From contig JASHUR010000320.1 in assembly GCA_030039895.1 (NCBI GenBank), positions 1-8,646 of the forward strand: a stretch of 8,646 nucleotides of DNA, given 5' to 3'. How positions within the stretch are numbered: position 1 is the first letter of the stretch; each line of letters starts with the position of its first letter. The stretch is from Acidobacteriaceae bacterium. GTDB lineage: Bacteria > Acidobacteriota > Terriglobia > Terriglobales > Acidobacteriaceae. The translations under genes were made by a program, and so were the position numbers. This document shows positions 1 through 6,441 of this stretch, piece by piece. The notes under the pieces are model-generated. The model saw only the letters and a program-made list of their open reading frames with translations. It was not told the origin of the DNA and did not search any database.

Positions 1-297
1 CCGGAGCGTGTGGCGCATCTGGCGGCGAGCGCTACGTTCCTGCGCGAGGGGCTGAAGAGCCTAGGCTATGACACGGGGCTTTCTGAGACGGCGGTGATTC
101 CGTTGATGCTGCACGACGACGCGAGGACGGCACTGTTTGCGCGCCGGCTGCGGGATTATGGCGTGCTGGTTTCGCCGGTGCTGTTTCCGGCAGTGGCGCA
201 AGGCGCGGCCAGGCTGCGGCTATGCGTAACGGCGGCGCACACAAGAGAACACCTCGAGTTTGTGCTGGACGCGTTCAACAAGATCCGGAACGAGTAG
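1..297 (+). CDS. Alpha-oxoamine synthase-type PLP enzyme, C-terminal part (partial)
   Basis: This is the C-terminal ~98 residues of a fold-type I PLP-dependent enzyme of the alpha-oxoamine synthase group (8-amino-7-oxononanoate synthase, 2-amino-3-ketobutyrate CoA ligase, serine palmitoyltransferase). The frame is open at base 1, so the true start and the catalytic lysine lie outside the window. The visible part is the small C-terminal domain. It has the 'AVIPLMLHDD' strand, a 'RLRDYGVLVSPVLFPAV' segment and the signature 'RLRLCVTAAHT', whose first Arg and HT end are typical of the family. Such enzymes decarboxylatively condense an amino acid with an acyl thioester. The gene stops 3 nt before the SDR gene, so the two are probably co-transcribed. 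Nearby ACP and ketosynthase genes favour an acyl-ACP-using, serine-palmitoyltransferase-like role over biotin synthesis, but the substrate cannot be decided from this fragment. The family is fairly certain; the exact function is not. Confidence 0.85.
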   Translation, partial: PERVAHLAASATFLREGLKSLGYDTGLSETAVIPLMLHDDARTALFARRLRDYGVLVSPVLFPAVAQGAARLRLCVTAAHTREHLEFVLDAFNKIRNE

Positions 298-300
298 CAA

Positions 301-1296
301 GTGACGGCACTGGTCACGGGCGCCAGCGGGTTTCTGGGCGGGCGGCTGGTGCAGGTATTGGCAGAGCAAGGCGAGCCGGTGACGGTACTGGCGCGTAAAA
401 GCTCTGACCTGCGGCATCTTGATGGGCTGACCGGAATTCGCGTAGTGCGGGGCAGCCTGACCGACAGGGAACCACTGCTGGAGGTGGTTCGCGACGTCAC
501 GCATATCTTCCACTGCGCGGCGGCGTCAACGGACTGGGCGCGGCAAGAAGTTTTCACAGAGAGCAATGTACGAGGCACGGAGACGCTGCTGGCTGCGGCG
601 CGCGAGGCGCGTGGCCTGGAGCGTTTTGTGCATGTGAGCACCACGGATGTGTACGGGTATCCGGTGATTCCGTGCGGTGAGTCGGGCGAGATGCGGGATG
701 TGGGCCTGCCATATAACCGGACGAAGATTCTGGGCGAGAAGGCAGTGTGGAGGGCGGCGCGGGAGGATGGGCTGCCGGTGACGGTGGTGCGTCCGGCGAC
801 GATTTATGGGCCGCGGGGCAAGGCGTTTGTGACGGACATTGCGGAGCTGCTGCACCAGAGGCTGATGGCATACATTGGCGGTGGGCGGACGACGGGCGGG
901 TTTCTTTACGTCGATAACGCAGTGGATGCGATGCTGGCGGCGGCTCAGGACAAGGCGGCGCTGGGGCAGGTCTATAACCTCTCCGATGGGACCGGAGCGA
1001 ACTGGCAGGACTATGTAGGCGGGCTGGCGGATGGGCTGGGATGCAGGCGTCCGTGGATTGATTTGCCGTATGGGATCGCGATGGCGGTGGCGGGGGCGAT
1101 GGAGATGCCGTATCACCTGGTCAAGGCGCTGCCGGGGCGTCCGATGCTGACGCGGCATGCGGTGTATCTGCTGGGGCGGGACCAGGAGTATCCGAGTGAC
1201 AAGGCGCGGGCGGAGCTGGGGTTCAGGCCGAGGGTGTCATTGGCGGAGGGGATTGCGCGATCGGTGGAGTGGGTGAAGGGGCTGAACCGTCGTTAG
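301..1296 (+). CDS. NAD(P)-dependent epimerase/dehydratase, extended SDR family
   Basis: The 331-residue protein is an extended short-chain dehydrogenase/reductase. The N-terminal Rossmann motif TGASGFLGG (residues 6-14) binds NAD(P). The likely catalytic set is Thr114 (in HVSTTDVYG), Tyr138 and Lys142 (YNRTK), spaced as in GalE-like enzymes. The C-terminus (LGFRPRVSLAEGIARSVEW) is typical of the 3-beta-hydroxysteroid dehydrogenase-like branch that acts on lipophilic ketones or alcohols. No signal peptide is visible. The start is GTG, 3 nt after the upstream stop, with no strong Shine-Dalgarno, so translation probably depends on coupling to the synthase gene. Caulobacter sphingolipid clusters contain a similar SDR that acts as a ceramide or keto-sphingoid reductase next to serine palmitoyltransferase and a dedicated ACP. 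By analogy this protein may reduce the 3-keto product of its neighbour, but a sugar-nucleotide role cannot be excluded. Its stop overlaps the stop of the convergent ketosynthase gene. Confidence 0.9.
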   Translation: MTALVTGASGFLGGRLVQVLAEQGEPVTVLARKSSDLRHLDGLTGIRVVRGSLTDREPLLEVVRDVTHIFHCAAASTDWARQEVFTESNVRGTETLLAAAREARGLERFVHVSTTDVYGYPVIPCGESGEMRDVGLPYNRTKILGEKAVWRAAREDGLPVTVVRPATIYGPRGKAFVTDIAELLHQRLMAYIGGGRTTGGFLYVDNAVDAMLAAAQDKAALGQVYNLSDGTGANWQDYVGGLADGLGCRRPWIDLPYGIAMAVAGAMEMPYHLVKALPGRPMLTRHAVYLLGRDQEYPSDKARAELGFRPRVSLAEGIARSVEWVKGLNRR

Positions 1297-2525
1297 GCGT
1301 AGGCCTTGAAGGCGAGGACGGCGTTGAGTCCGCCGAAGGCGAAGGAGTTGGAGAGGCAGGCTTCGACGTGGGCCTTGCGGGGCTCGTTAGGGATGACGTC
1401 GAGGTCGCAGTTGGGGTCGGCGGTGAGGTAGTTGGCGGTGGGCGGGAGCGTGCCGCAGCGGAGGCTGAGGATGCTGGCGACGGCCTCGAGGGCTCCGGCT
1501 GCGCCGAGTGCGTGGCCGTGCATGGATTTAGTTGAGCTGATGGCGAGCTTGTCGGCATGCGCGCCGAAGGTTTCTCGAATGGCCGCGGTCTCGATGCGGT
1601 CGTTGGCCTCGGTGGCGGTTCCGTGGGCGTTGATGTAGCCGATCTGCTCGGGCGCGAGGCGGGAGTCGCGGAGTGCGCCGCGCATGGCGCGGACGGCTCC
1701 GGTAGCGGCGGGCTGGGTGATGTGGCAGGCATCGGCGGACATGCCGAAGCCGACGATTTCGGCGATAGGACGCGCGCCGCGAGCGAGCGCGGAGTCGAGG
1801 GTTTCAAGAACGAGCATGGCCGCCCCTTCGCCGAGGACCAGGCCGCTGCGTTCAAGGGAAAAGGGACGGCAGGTGTCCTTGCTGATGACGCGCATGGCCT
1901 CCCAGGCCTTGAGGTTGCCGAGAAAGAACGGGGCTTCGCTGCCGCCGGTGATGGCAATGGGAGCGGCGCCGGAGCGGACCATCCAGAAGGCCTGCCCGAT
2001 GGCGTGGGTGGCCGAAGCGCAGGCGGTAGAGATGGCGTAGGACGGGCCTTCGAGGCCGAACGCCATGCAGATGTGGCTGGCGCCGGCGTTGCTCATGCTG
2101 AGCGGGATGGTGAAGGGGTGAACGCGGGTCCTGCCGTTGTGGAAGAGCTCATAGTAGCCGCTTTCCTCGATGGGGCGGCCGCCGAGGCATGATCCAGCGA
2201 TGACCGCGGCGGACTCACGCAACTCGGGCGTGAGCTCAAGGCCGGAGCTGGCGATGGCTTCGCGCGCGGCGATGAGAGCGAACTGGGCGAAGCGTTCCAT
2301 GAAGCTGAGGTCCTTGGCGTCGATGTGTTCTTCGGGGACGTAGTCAGCGTATTCTGCACCATTGTTGAAGCGGATGGGCGCAACATAAGTGCCGGTCAGC
2401 GGGCGAATGGCGGAGGTTCCGGTGGAGATGCCGCGCCAGAAGGCATCCGTGCCTTTGCCGAAGGCGCTTACGACGCCGGTTCCGGTGACGACGACGCGGT
2501 TCGTGCTGGTCAAGGAAGGACTCAC
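1293..2525 (-). CDS. Beta-ketoacyl-ACP synthase, FabF/KAS II-type
   Basis: This 410-residue ketosynthase has the length of FabF and complete catalytic residues: Cys169 in STACASATHAIG, His301 in NAHGTAT, and Lys333 and His338 in STKSMHGH, followed by the glycine-rich LGAAGALEA and the C-terminal NSFAFGGLNAVL loop. It should catalyse decarboxylative Claisen condensation of malonyl-ACP with an acyl chain. The intact Cys argues against a chain-length factor. One difference from E. coli FabF is His in place of Thr in the SMTGH motif. The start is GTG (2525-2523), placed so that the conserved RVVVTGTGVVS strand begins at residue 10. The ACP gene ends 5 nt upstream, so the two are co-transcribed. 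No fabD, fabG or fabH lies beside it, which suggests an accessory synthase rather than the housekeeping one. The true product chain is unknown. Confidence 0.93.
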   Translation of the reverse strand: MSPSLTSTNRVVVTGTGVVSAFGKGTDAFWRGISTGTSAIRPLTGTYVAPIRFNNGAEYADYVPEEHIDAKDLSFMERFAQFALIAAREAIASSGLELTPELRESAAVIAGSCLGGRPIEESGYYELFHNGRTRVHPFTIPLSMSNAGASHICMAFGLEGPSYAISTACASATHAIGQAFWMVRSGAAPIAITGGSEAPFFLGNLKAWEAMRVISKDTCRPFSLERSGLVLGEGAAMLVLETLDSALARGARPIAEIVGFGMSADACHITQPAATGAVRAMRGALRDSRLAPEQIGYINAHGTATEANDRIETAAIRETFGAHADKLAISSTKSMHGHALGAAGALEAVASILSLRCGTLPPTANYLTADPNCDLDVIPNEPRKAHVEACLSNSFAFGGLNAVLAFKAYA

Positions 2526-2530
2526 AGCGG

Positions 2531-2821
2531 CTACTCGGCGGGCGAAGAGGCGCCACTTGCGGCGTCCTTCGCGGCATTCTTGGCTTCAAGGAGTTGGGTG
2601 ATGCCGTCGACCATCTGGTGGATGTTCGTGACCTGCTTGGCCTGCTCATCATCGATCTCGATGTCGAATTCGCTTTCGAGATCGAAGAGGATGTTCAATC
2701 GATCCAGCGAGTCGATGCCGAGAGATTCAAAGCTGCTGTCTGGCGTAACGGTTTCGAGCGGGATGCGCTTCGAGGTTGCTATGACTTTTAGTACTCGATC
2801 CTGAACGGTTGGCGTGGACAA
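2531..2821 (-). CDS. Acyl carrier protein
   Basis: This small acidic protein of 96 residues has the LGIDSLDRLNILFDLE helix-2 motif. Ser38 of DSL is the site for 4'-phosphopantetheine. The four-helix ACP fold spans about residues 5-80 and ends in a 16-residue Ala/Ser-rich tail (about 81-96), which makes it longer than typical AcpP (~78 residues). The best start is TTG at 2821-2819, because the family's first helix begins at residues 5-10 and no ATG lies between it and the upstream in-frame stop. An AGGA lies 12 nt upstream, a rather long spacing. The gene is first in a two-gene unit with the ketosynthase, and probably delivers growing or finished acyl chains to that enzyme and perhaps to the oxoamine synthase encoded opposite. 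It is likely a specialised ACP, not the main fatty-acid carrier, because the other fab genes are absent. Confidence 0.92.
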   Translation of the reverse strand: MSTPTVQDRVLKVIATSKRIPLETVTPDSSFESLGIDSLDRLNILFDLESEFDIEIDDEQAKQVTNIHQMVDGITQLLEAKNAAKDAASGASSPAE

Positions 2822-2881
2822 ATTCTGCAGAGATCCTGTTGTGGTATGGGCGCCGATCCATGTGATAGATGAGCGTGCCTC

Positions 2882-2887
2882 ATTCTA
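2882..2887 (-). promoter_or_regulatory. Candidate -10 box for the ACP-ketosynthase unit
   Basis: Read on the - strand this is TAGAAT, five of six matches to TATAAT. It lies about 60 nt upstream of the TTG start of the ACP gene, a sensible leader length. No good -35 is seen at 16-18 nt, so the call is tentative. Confidence 0.3.
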
Positions 2888-3034
2888 ACCTGAATTGGGC
2901 CTTCCCGCTGAAAATGAACTGGGGTTGTCCCGTAAATGGAAGATGGGACTTTGGATGTCACGCGACGGATAGCCACTGAGCCAGAAGAGAAGCTATCGGG
3001 AGCGAGCCGCCGCGGATGAGCAGACGGGGCCGTC

Positions 3035-3051
3035 CACTTGACAGGCAAGTG
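3035..3051. promoter_or_regulatory. Inverted repeat CACTTG-N5-CAAGTG, candidate PadR operator
   Basis: Two perfect 6-nt arms (3035-3040 and 3046-3051) are separated by 5 nt. The repeat overlaps the TTGACA at 3038-3043 that could be the padR -35 box. A third CACTTG half-site lies at 3082-3087, just before the padR start codon. Dimeric winged-helix PadR proteins commonly repress their own operon from palindromes, so this is a natural operator candidate. It does not match the ATGT-N8-ACAT consensus described for some PadR proteins. Confidence 0.4.
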
Positions 3052-3066
3052 AACCGGGAGCAGTCT
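3038..3066 (+). promoter_or_regulatory. Candidate sigma-70 promoter for padR-ADOP
   Basis: A perfect TTGACA (-35, 3038-3043) is followed after 17 nt by CAGTCT (3061-3066), which keeps only the second A and last T of TATAAT. The -10 is poor, so this would be a weak or activator-dependent promoter. The transcript would have a short leader of roughly 15-20 nt before ATG 3089 and include the GGAGGA ribosome-binding site at 3073-3078. Confidence 0.3.
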
Positions 3067-3088
3067 GGTTGCGGAGGATTCCACTTGT

Positions 3089-3436
3089 ATGTCTAGTAAA
3101 GAGCGGGAGCCGGCACAGATCCTGCAGGGGACGCTGGACCTGATTGTGATGCGGACGCTGGAAACCATGGGGCCGCAGCATGCGTATCAGATTGCGACGC
3201 GGCTGGAGCAGGTTTCAGACCAACTGCTGAGTTTGAACCAGGGGACCCTGTATCCGGCGCTGGTGCGGCTGGAGCAATACGGCTGGATTGCAGGCGCGTG
3301 GGGGCGCACGGAGAACAATCGCGAGGCGAAGTTTTACGAGCTGACACGTGCGGGGCGGAAGGCTCTGGAGAAAGAGACGGAGCGCTGGCGGACGATGGCG
3401 GCGCTGGTGGAGCGTTTTCTGGCTGAGGAGGCCTGA
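3089..3436 (+). CDS. PadR-family transcriptional regulator (acidobacterial type)
   Basis: The 115-residue protein is a short PadR regulator with a winged helix-turn-helix. The LQGTLDLIVMRTLE helix comes first, then HAYQIATRLEQ, the recognition segment LNQGTLYPALVRLEQYGWI, and a wing with the WGRTENNREAKFYELTRAGRK motif. This NQGTLYPAL...ENNREAKFY pattern is the hallmark of the acidobacterial PadR family (TIGR03433-like), which usually sits next to a duplicated orphan permease, as here. The C-terminal helix (about 90-115) should form the dimer. ATG 3089 has a GGAGGA 10 nt upstream. Its stop TGA shares one base with the ATG of the permease gene, so the two are translationally coupled. It probably represses its own operon; its ligand is unknown. 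Confidence 0.93.
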   Translation: MSSKEREPAQILQGTLDLIVMRTLETMGPQHAYQIATRLEQVSDQLLSLNQGTLYPALVRLEQYGWIAGAWGRTENNREAKFYELTRAGRKALEKETERWRTMAALVERFLAEEA

Positions 3437-6135
3437 TGGCGGCCTGGGCGCGGCGGTTATGGGCGAGGTTGCGGGGATTGTTGGGCGGCGGACGCAGTGA
3501 TGCGGAGCGGGCACGGGAGATTGCGTCGCATCTGGCGCTGCTGGAAGAGGAATTTCGCGCGAAGGGATTGAGTGAAGAAGAGGCGCGGAGGCAGGCGCAT
3601 ATCCGGCTGGGGAATGCGACGGTGATTCGGGAAGAGGTGCGGCAGATGAGTGGGGTTCCCTTTATGGAAAACCTGTGGCGGGACGTGGCGTATGCGTTGC
3701 GGCAGATACGGAAGTCTCCGGGGTTTGCGGCGACAGCGATTGTGACTTTGGCGCTGGGAGTGGGCGTGAACACGGCAGTGTTCAGTGTTGTGAACGGGTT
3801 GCTCCTGAGCTCGCTGCACATCCGGCAGGAGAGCCGTGTGGTCACGGTGGGGTTCAAGCAGAAGGGCACGTCGTGGATTTCCAATTTTTCCTTTGCGGAA
3901 TTTCGCGATCTGCGTGACCAGACGAAGGATGTTTTCTCGGATGTGTTTGCCGAGCAATATGGGCTGGATGGGCTGAGCGTGCAAGGGAGCCAGCCGGAGC
4001 GCGTGTTTACCGGTTATGTTTCCGGAAATTATTTCGAGGCGCTCGGAGTGCGGCCGCTGCTGGGGCGTTTTTTCCTGCCTTCGGAGGGCAAAACGCCGGG
4101 AGCCGATCCGGTGATGGTGCTTAGCTATGCCTACTGGAAGCGATATTTTGGCGGAGATCCGAATGTCATTGGCCGGCATGTGTCGCTCGATGGCCACCCG
4201 ATGACCATTATTGGTGTGGCGCCGCGCAGTTATAAGGGCGTGGTTACGCTGCTGGCGGTGCAGGCTTATCTGCCTCTGGCGATGGTGGTGCCTGTGGAGA
4301 ACATTCCGCAGGACATCTGGAACAAGCGCGCAAACAGGAACATGTATGTTTATGCGCGTCTTGCTCCGGGTGCTTCAGCGCAGCAAGCGGACGCAGCCCT
4401 GGCAGTGCTTGCACACCGCTTTGCCAGCGAGCACCCGAAGTCTGAGAAAGACGCGGAGTTGCGAGGGTTTCCACTTTATCTGGCAAGGACGGGCAATCTT
4501 GACGCACGGAACTCCATCGCGGTGGTCTCGGCATTCTTTCTGGGACTTACAGGGCTGGTTCTTCTGCTGGCGTGTGTGAACGTTGCCAATCTGCTGATGG
4601 TAAGGGCCACGGTGCGGCAGCGGGAGATGGTGATCCGTTCGGCGCTGGGCGCGCAGCGGTCGCGACTGGTGCGGCAGATGCTGACGGAGAGCATACTGCT
4701 CGCGCTTTTTGGCGGCGTGGGTGGAATTGGACTGGGGATGTTGGGAAGCACCATGCTGCGGTCAGTGAATCTGCAGACCGACCTGCCGCTCTATTTTGAT
4801 TTTGGCTTCGACTGGCATGTCTTTCTGTTTTCCGTGGGAACTGCGCTGCTGGCCGGGGCGCTGGTTGGCCTGCTTCCGGCGATGCGGGTTGCCCGCGCCA
4901 ACCTGAATGTAATTCTGCGCGAAGGCAGCCGCACGGTGGTGTCAGGCGGCGGGAGATTCCGTGATGCACTGGTGGTTGTGCAGGTGGGCAGCGCATTGGT
5001 GTTGCTGATCGTCGCGGGACTGTTTTGCCGGAGCCTGGTGAAGCTGGAGCACGTGAACCTTGGATTCAATCCGTCGCATGTGCTCGCAATGACCACTGAC
5101 CCCAGCGAGATTGGCTACAACGACGCACAGAGCCGGGATTTTTACCAGAGTCTGCTAACACGCCTTCGTGCTCTGCCCGGAGTCGAGTCGGCGACGACGT
5201 CCGGATCGATTCCCATGGGAGTGATCGACAACACCTCAGATTCTGTAACGGTCAGCGGCTATCAATTACCGCCGGGTCAGGTCGCGCCGCAAATTCCATA
5301 CACCGTGATCTCGACGGGCTACTTCCGTACCATGCAGATTCCCTTAATCGAAGGCCGGAGCTTCAGAAATTCCGATGACGACAAAAGCCCTTATGTGGCG
5401 ATTGTGAGCGAGGCCATGGCGAAGAAATTCTGGCCGCATGAGGATGCCATTGGCAGGACGTTCACGGCGGGCAGAGATGCGGCGCACCCACTACAGGTGG
5501 TCGGAGTGGCCAGGGACGCACGCTATCAGGACATCGACGGGCCGATAGCTCCTTATTTCTATCTGCCCTATCTCCAGCACTACCAGCAGAACTCGCTTGA
5601 GTCGTTGGAACTGCGCACGGCGGGGGATCCGAATGCAGTGATCCCGGAAATTGAGGGTGCTATTCACAGAATGGCCCCGGCACTGCCTATTTTTGAGGTG
5701 AAGACGATGCATCAGGCTCTCTACACGCCGAACGGCCTGCTGCTGTATCAGGTGGTCGCGGTGATGACGGGGATTATGGGCATATTGGGGCTGGCCCTCG
5801 CGGTGATTGGCGTGTACGGCGTCCTGTCGTATGTGGTCAGCAGAAGGGTGGGAGAGATCGGTGTACGCATGGCGCTCGGCGCGCAGCGGGCGGACATTCT
5901 GAGAATGGTCTACCGGCAGGGATTGTGGATTGTGGGGATCGGGTTGGTGCTCGGGCTTGGAGCGAGTCTTGCTGTGGGGCATCTGCTGCGCAGCATGATT
6001 GCAGTAAGTGCAACTGATCCGCTGACGTATATAGCGGTGTCGGCGATTCTGATGGCTATAGCGCTACTGGCGTGCTATGTTCCGGCCCGGCGGGCGATGC
6101 GAGTGGATCCAATGCAGGCGTTGCGTGTGGAGTGA
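3436..6135 (+). CDS. Acidobacterial duplicated orphan permease (ADOP), MacB/FtsX-type
   Basis: The 899-residue membrane protein is made of a tandem pair of MacB-like permease units. Residues 1-95 are a charged cytoplasmic prefix seen in this family. TM1 (~96-118) is followed by a ~240-residue extracytoplasmic MacB-type core domain, then an FtsX domain with TM2 (~361-387), TM3 (~419-440) and TM4 (~461-485). The second unit repeats this: TM5 (~511-532), another ~240-residue outer domain, TM6 (~772-800), TM7 (~829-850) and TM8 (~863-884). Both FtsX halves carry the coupling motif ALGAQR (403-408 and 813-818), and the second has EIGVRMALGA. No ATP-binding protein is encoded nearby, as is usual for the family (TIGR03434-like), so the partner ATPase, if any, acts in trans. 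Transport or mechanotransmission substrate is unknown. A GAGGAGG lies 4 nt before ATG, inside the padR end. It ends at a normal length with RVDPMQALRVE and looks intact. Confidence 0.93.
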   Translation: MAAWARRLWARLRGLLGGGRSDAERAREIASHLALLEEEFRAKGLSEEEARRQAHIRLGNATVIREEVRQMSGVPFMENLWRDVAYALRQIRKSPGFAATAIVTLALGVGVNTAVFSVVNGLLLSSLHIRQESRVVTVGFKQKGTSWISNFSFAEFRDLRDQTKDVFSDVFAEQYGLDGLSVQGSQPERVFTGYVSGNYFEALGVRPLLGRFFLPSEGKTPGADPVMVLSYAYWKRYFGGDPNVIGRHVSLDGHPMTIIGVAPRSYKGVVTLLAVQAYLPLAMVVPVENIPQDIWNKRANRNMYVYARLAPGASAQQADAALAVLAHRFASEHPKSEKDAELRGFPLYLARTGNLDARNSIAVVSAFFLGLTGLVLLLACVNVANLLMVRATVRQREMVIRSALGAQRSRLVRQMLTESILLALFGGVGGIGLGMLGSTMLRSVNLQTDLPLYFDFGFDWHVFLFSVGTALLAGALVGLLPAMRVARANLNVILREGSRTVVSGGGRFRDALVVVQVGSALVLLIVAGLFCRSLVKLEHVNLGFNPSHVLAMTTDPSEIGYNDAQSRDFYQSLLTRLRALPGVESATTSGSIPMGVIDNTSDSVTVSGYQLPPGQVAPQIPYTVISTGYFRTMQIPLIEGRSFRNSDDDKSPYVAIVSEAMAKKFWPHEDAIGRTFTAGRDAAHPLQVVGVARDARYQDIDGPIAPYFYLPYLQHYQQNSLESLELRTAGDPNAVIPEIEGAIHRMAPALPIFEVKTMHQALYTPNGLLLYQVVAVMTGIMGILGLALAVIGVYGVLSYVVSRRVGEIGVRMALGAQRADILRMVYRQGLWIVGIGLVLGLGASLAVGHLLRSMIAVSATDPLTYIAVSAILMAIALLACYVPARRAMRVDPMQALRVE

Positions 6136-6153
6136 GGAATGCCTGGATGGCGA

Positions 6154-6264
6154 GAAGCTGTCTCATATATTGACGGATCGACTTCGATCAGTGACTTGAG
6201 ACTCGCTTTAACTGAGGGTCGTATCCGCGCCGTTTCGGCATTTTCGCCTTGATGAGACAGCTTC
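6154..6264. repeat. 111-bp element bounded by a perfect 13-bp inverted repeat
   Basis: GAAGCTGTCTCAT (6154-6166) is exactly repeated in inverse as ATGAGACAGCTTC (6252-6264), with 85 nt between. Inside are smaller foldbacks: GATCG-ACTT-CGATC (6176-6189), TCAGT/ACTGA (6188-6192 with 6211-6215, sharing two bases with the first) and GCCG-TTT-CGGC (6229-6239). It starts 18 nt after the ADOP stop. It could be a miniature inverted-repeat transposable element, a structured RNA, or a 3'-end mRNA structure. The only flanking duplication is the dinucleotide GA on each side, which is not significant. Confidence 0.5.
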
Positions 6265-6297
6265 GAGTCGCTTGACACGGCTTGATTCGGTACGCGA

Positions 6298-6306
6298 TGC
6301 TAAAGT
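6298..6306 (+). promoter_or_regulatory. Possible extended -10 promoter for yajC-secDF
   Basis: TGC followed by TAAAGT (6301-6306) resembles an extended -10 element, with four of six matches to TATAAT. A perfect TTGACA lies upstream at 6272-6277, but the 23-nt spacing is too long for a standard pair. The resulting leader would be about 170 nt. This is a weak call. Confidence 0.22.
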
Positions 6307-6441
6307 GCAGGCGTTCAGGCGGCCCTTGTGGGGGTGTGTCCGGGCGCCGAAAAAGGAAGCAGCAGGCGCTGTTCGAAGCCCGACCGGTGAAAGAATTTCC
6401 TCTTAACCCTGGGCCTTTCCTCAAGACATTTTGAAGCACGG

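Larger units (their letters stand above)
2822..3088. promoter_or_regulatory. Divergent intergenic control region between the ACP gene and padR
   Basis: This 267-nt gap separates the leftward ACP-ketosynthase unit from the rightward padR-ADOP unit and must hold promoters for both. No convincing gene lies in it. It contains the candidate ACP -10, the candidate padR promoter and the inverted repeat annotated separately. It also has a weaker repeat, GTCCC (2927-2931) facing GGGAC (2945-2949) across 13 nt. Its base composition is less G-rich than the flanking genes. Confidence 0.6.

Noticed and set aside
526..1158. Long - strand ORF of 210 codons opposite the SDR gene
   Set aside because: The product is Arg/Pro/His-rich with no recognisable domain. 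The + strand SDR has full NAD-binding and catalytic motifs.
1557..2192. Long + strand ORF of 211 codons antisense to the ketosynthase
   Set aside because: It is low-complexity Gly/Ala/Glu-rich with no family features, and it lies opposite a ketosynthase with all catalytic motifs. It is a GC-driven shadow frame.
3093..3884. Long - strand ORF opposite padR and the start of ADOP
   Set aside because: The Ser/Pro/Ala-rich translation has no domain, while both + strand genes match known families and have good ribosome-binding sites.
6152..6266. GA dinucleotides on both sides of the inverted-repeat element as a target-site duplication
   Set aside because: A 2-bp match is expected by chance often enough that it carries no weight by itself.
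6355..6379. GGAAGCAGC followed by GTTCGAAGC, resembling the SRP RNA domain IV 3' strand and a tRNA T-loop
   Set aside because: The matching 5' strand of SRP domain IV (a GTCAGG-type motif just upstream with a GGAA tetraloop) is missing. The T-loop-like part has no 5-bp stem, acceptor stem or anticodon arm.
6188..6439. Possible small - strand gene of 83 codons between ADOP and yajC
   Set aside because: It crosses the inverted-repeat element, and has no ribosome-binding site or family resemblance that I can support.
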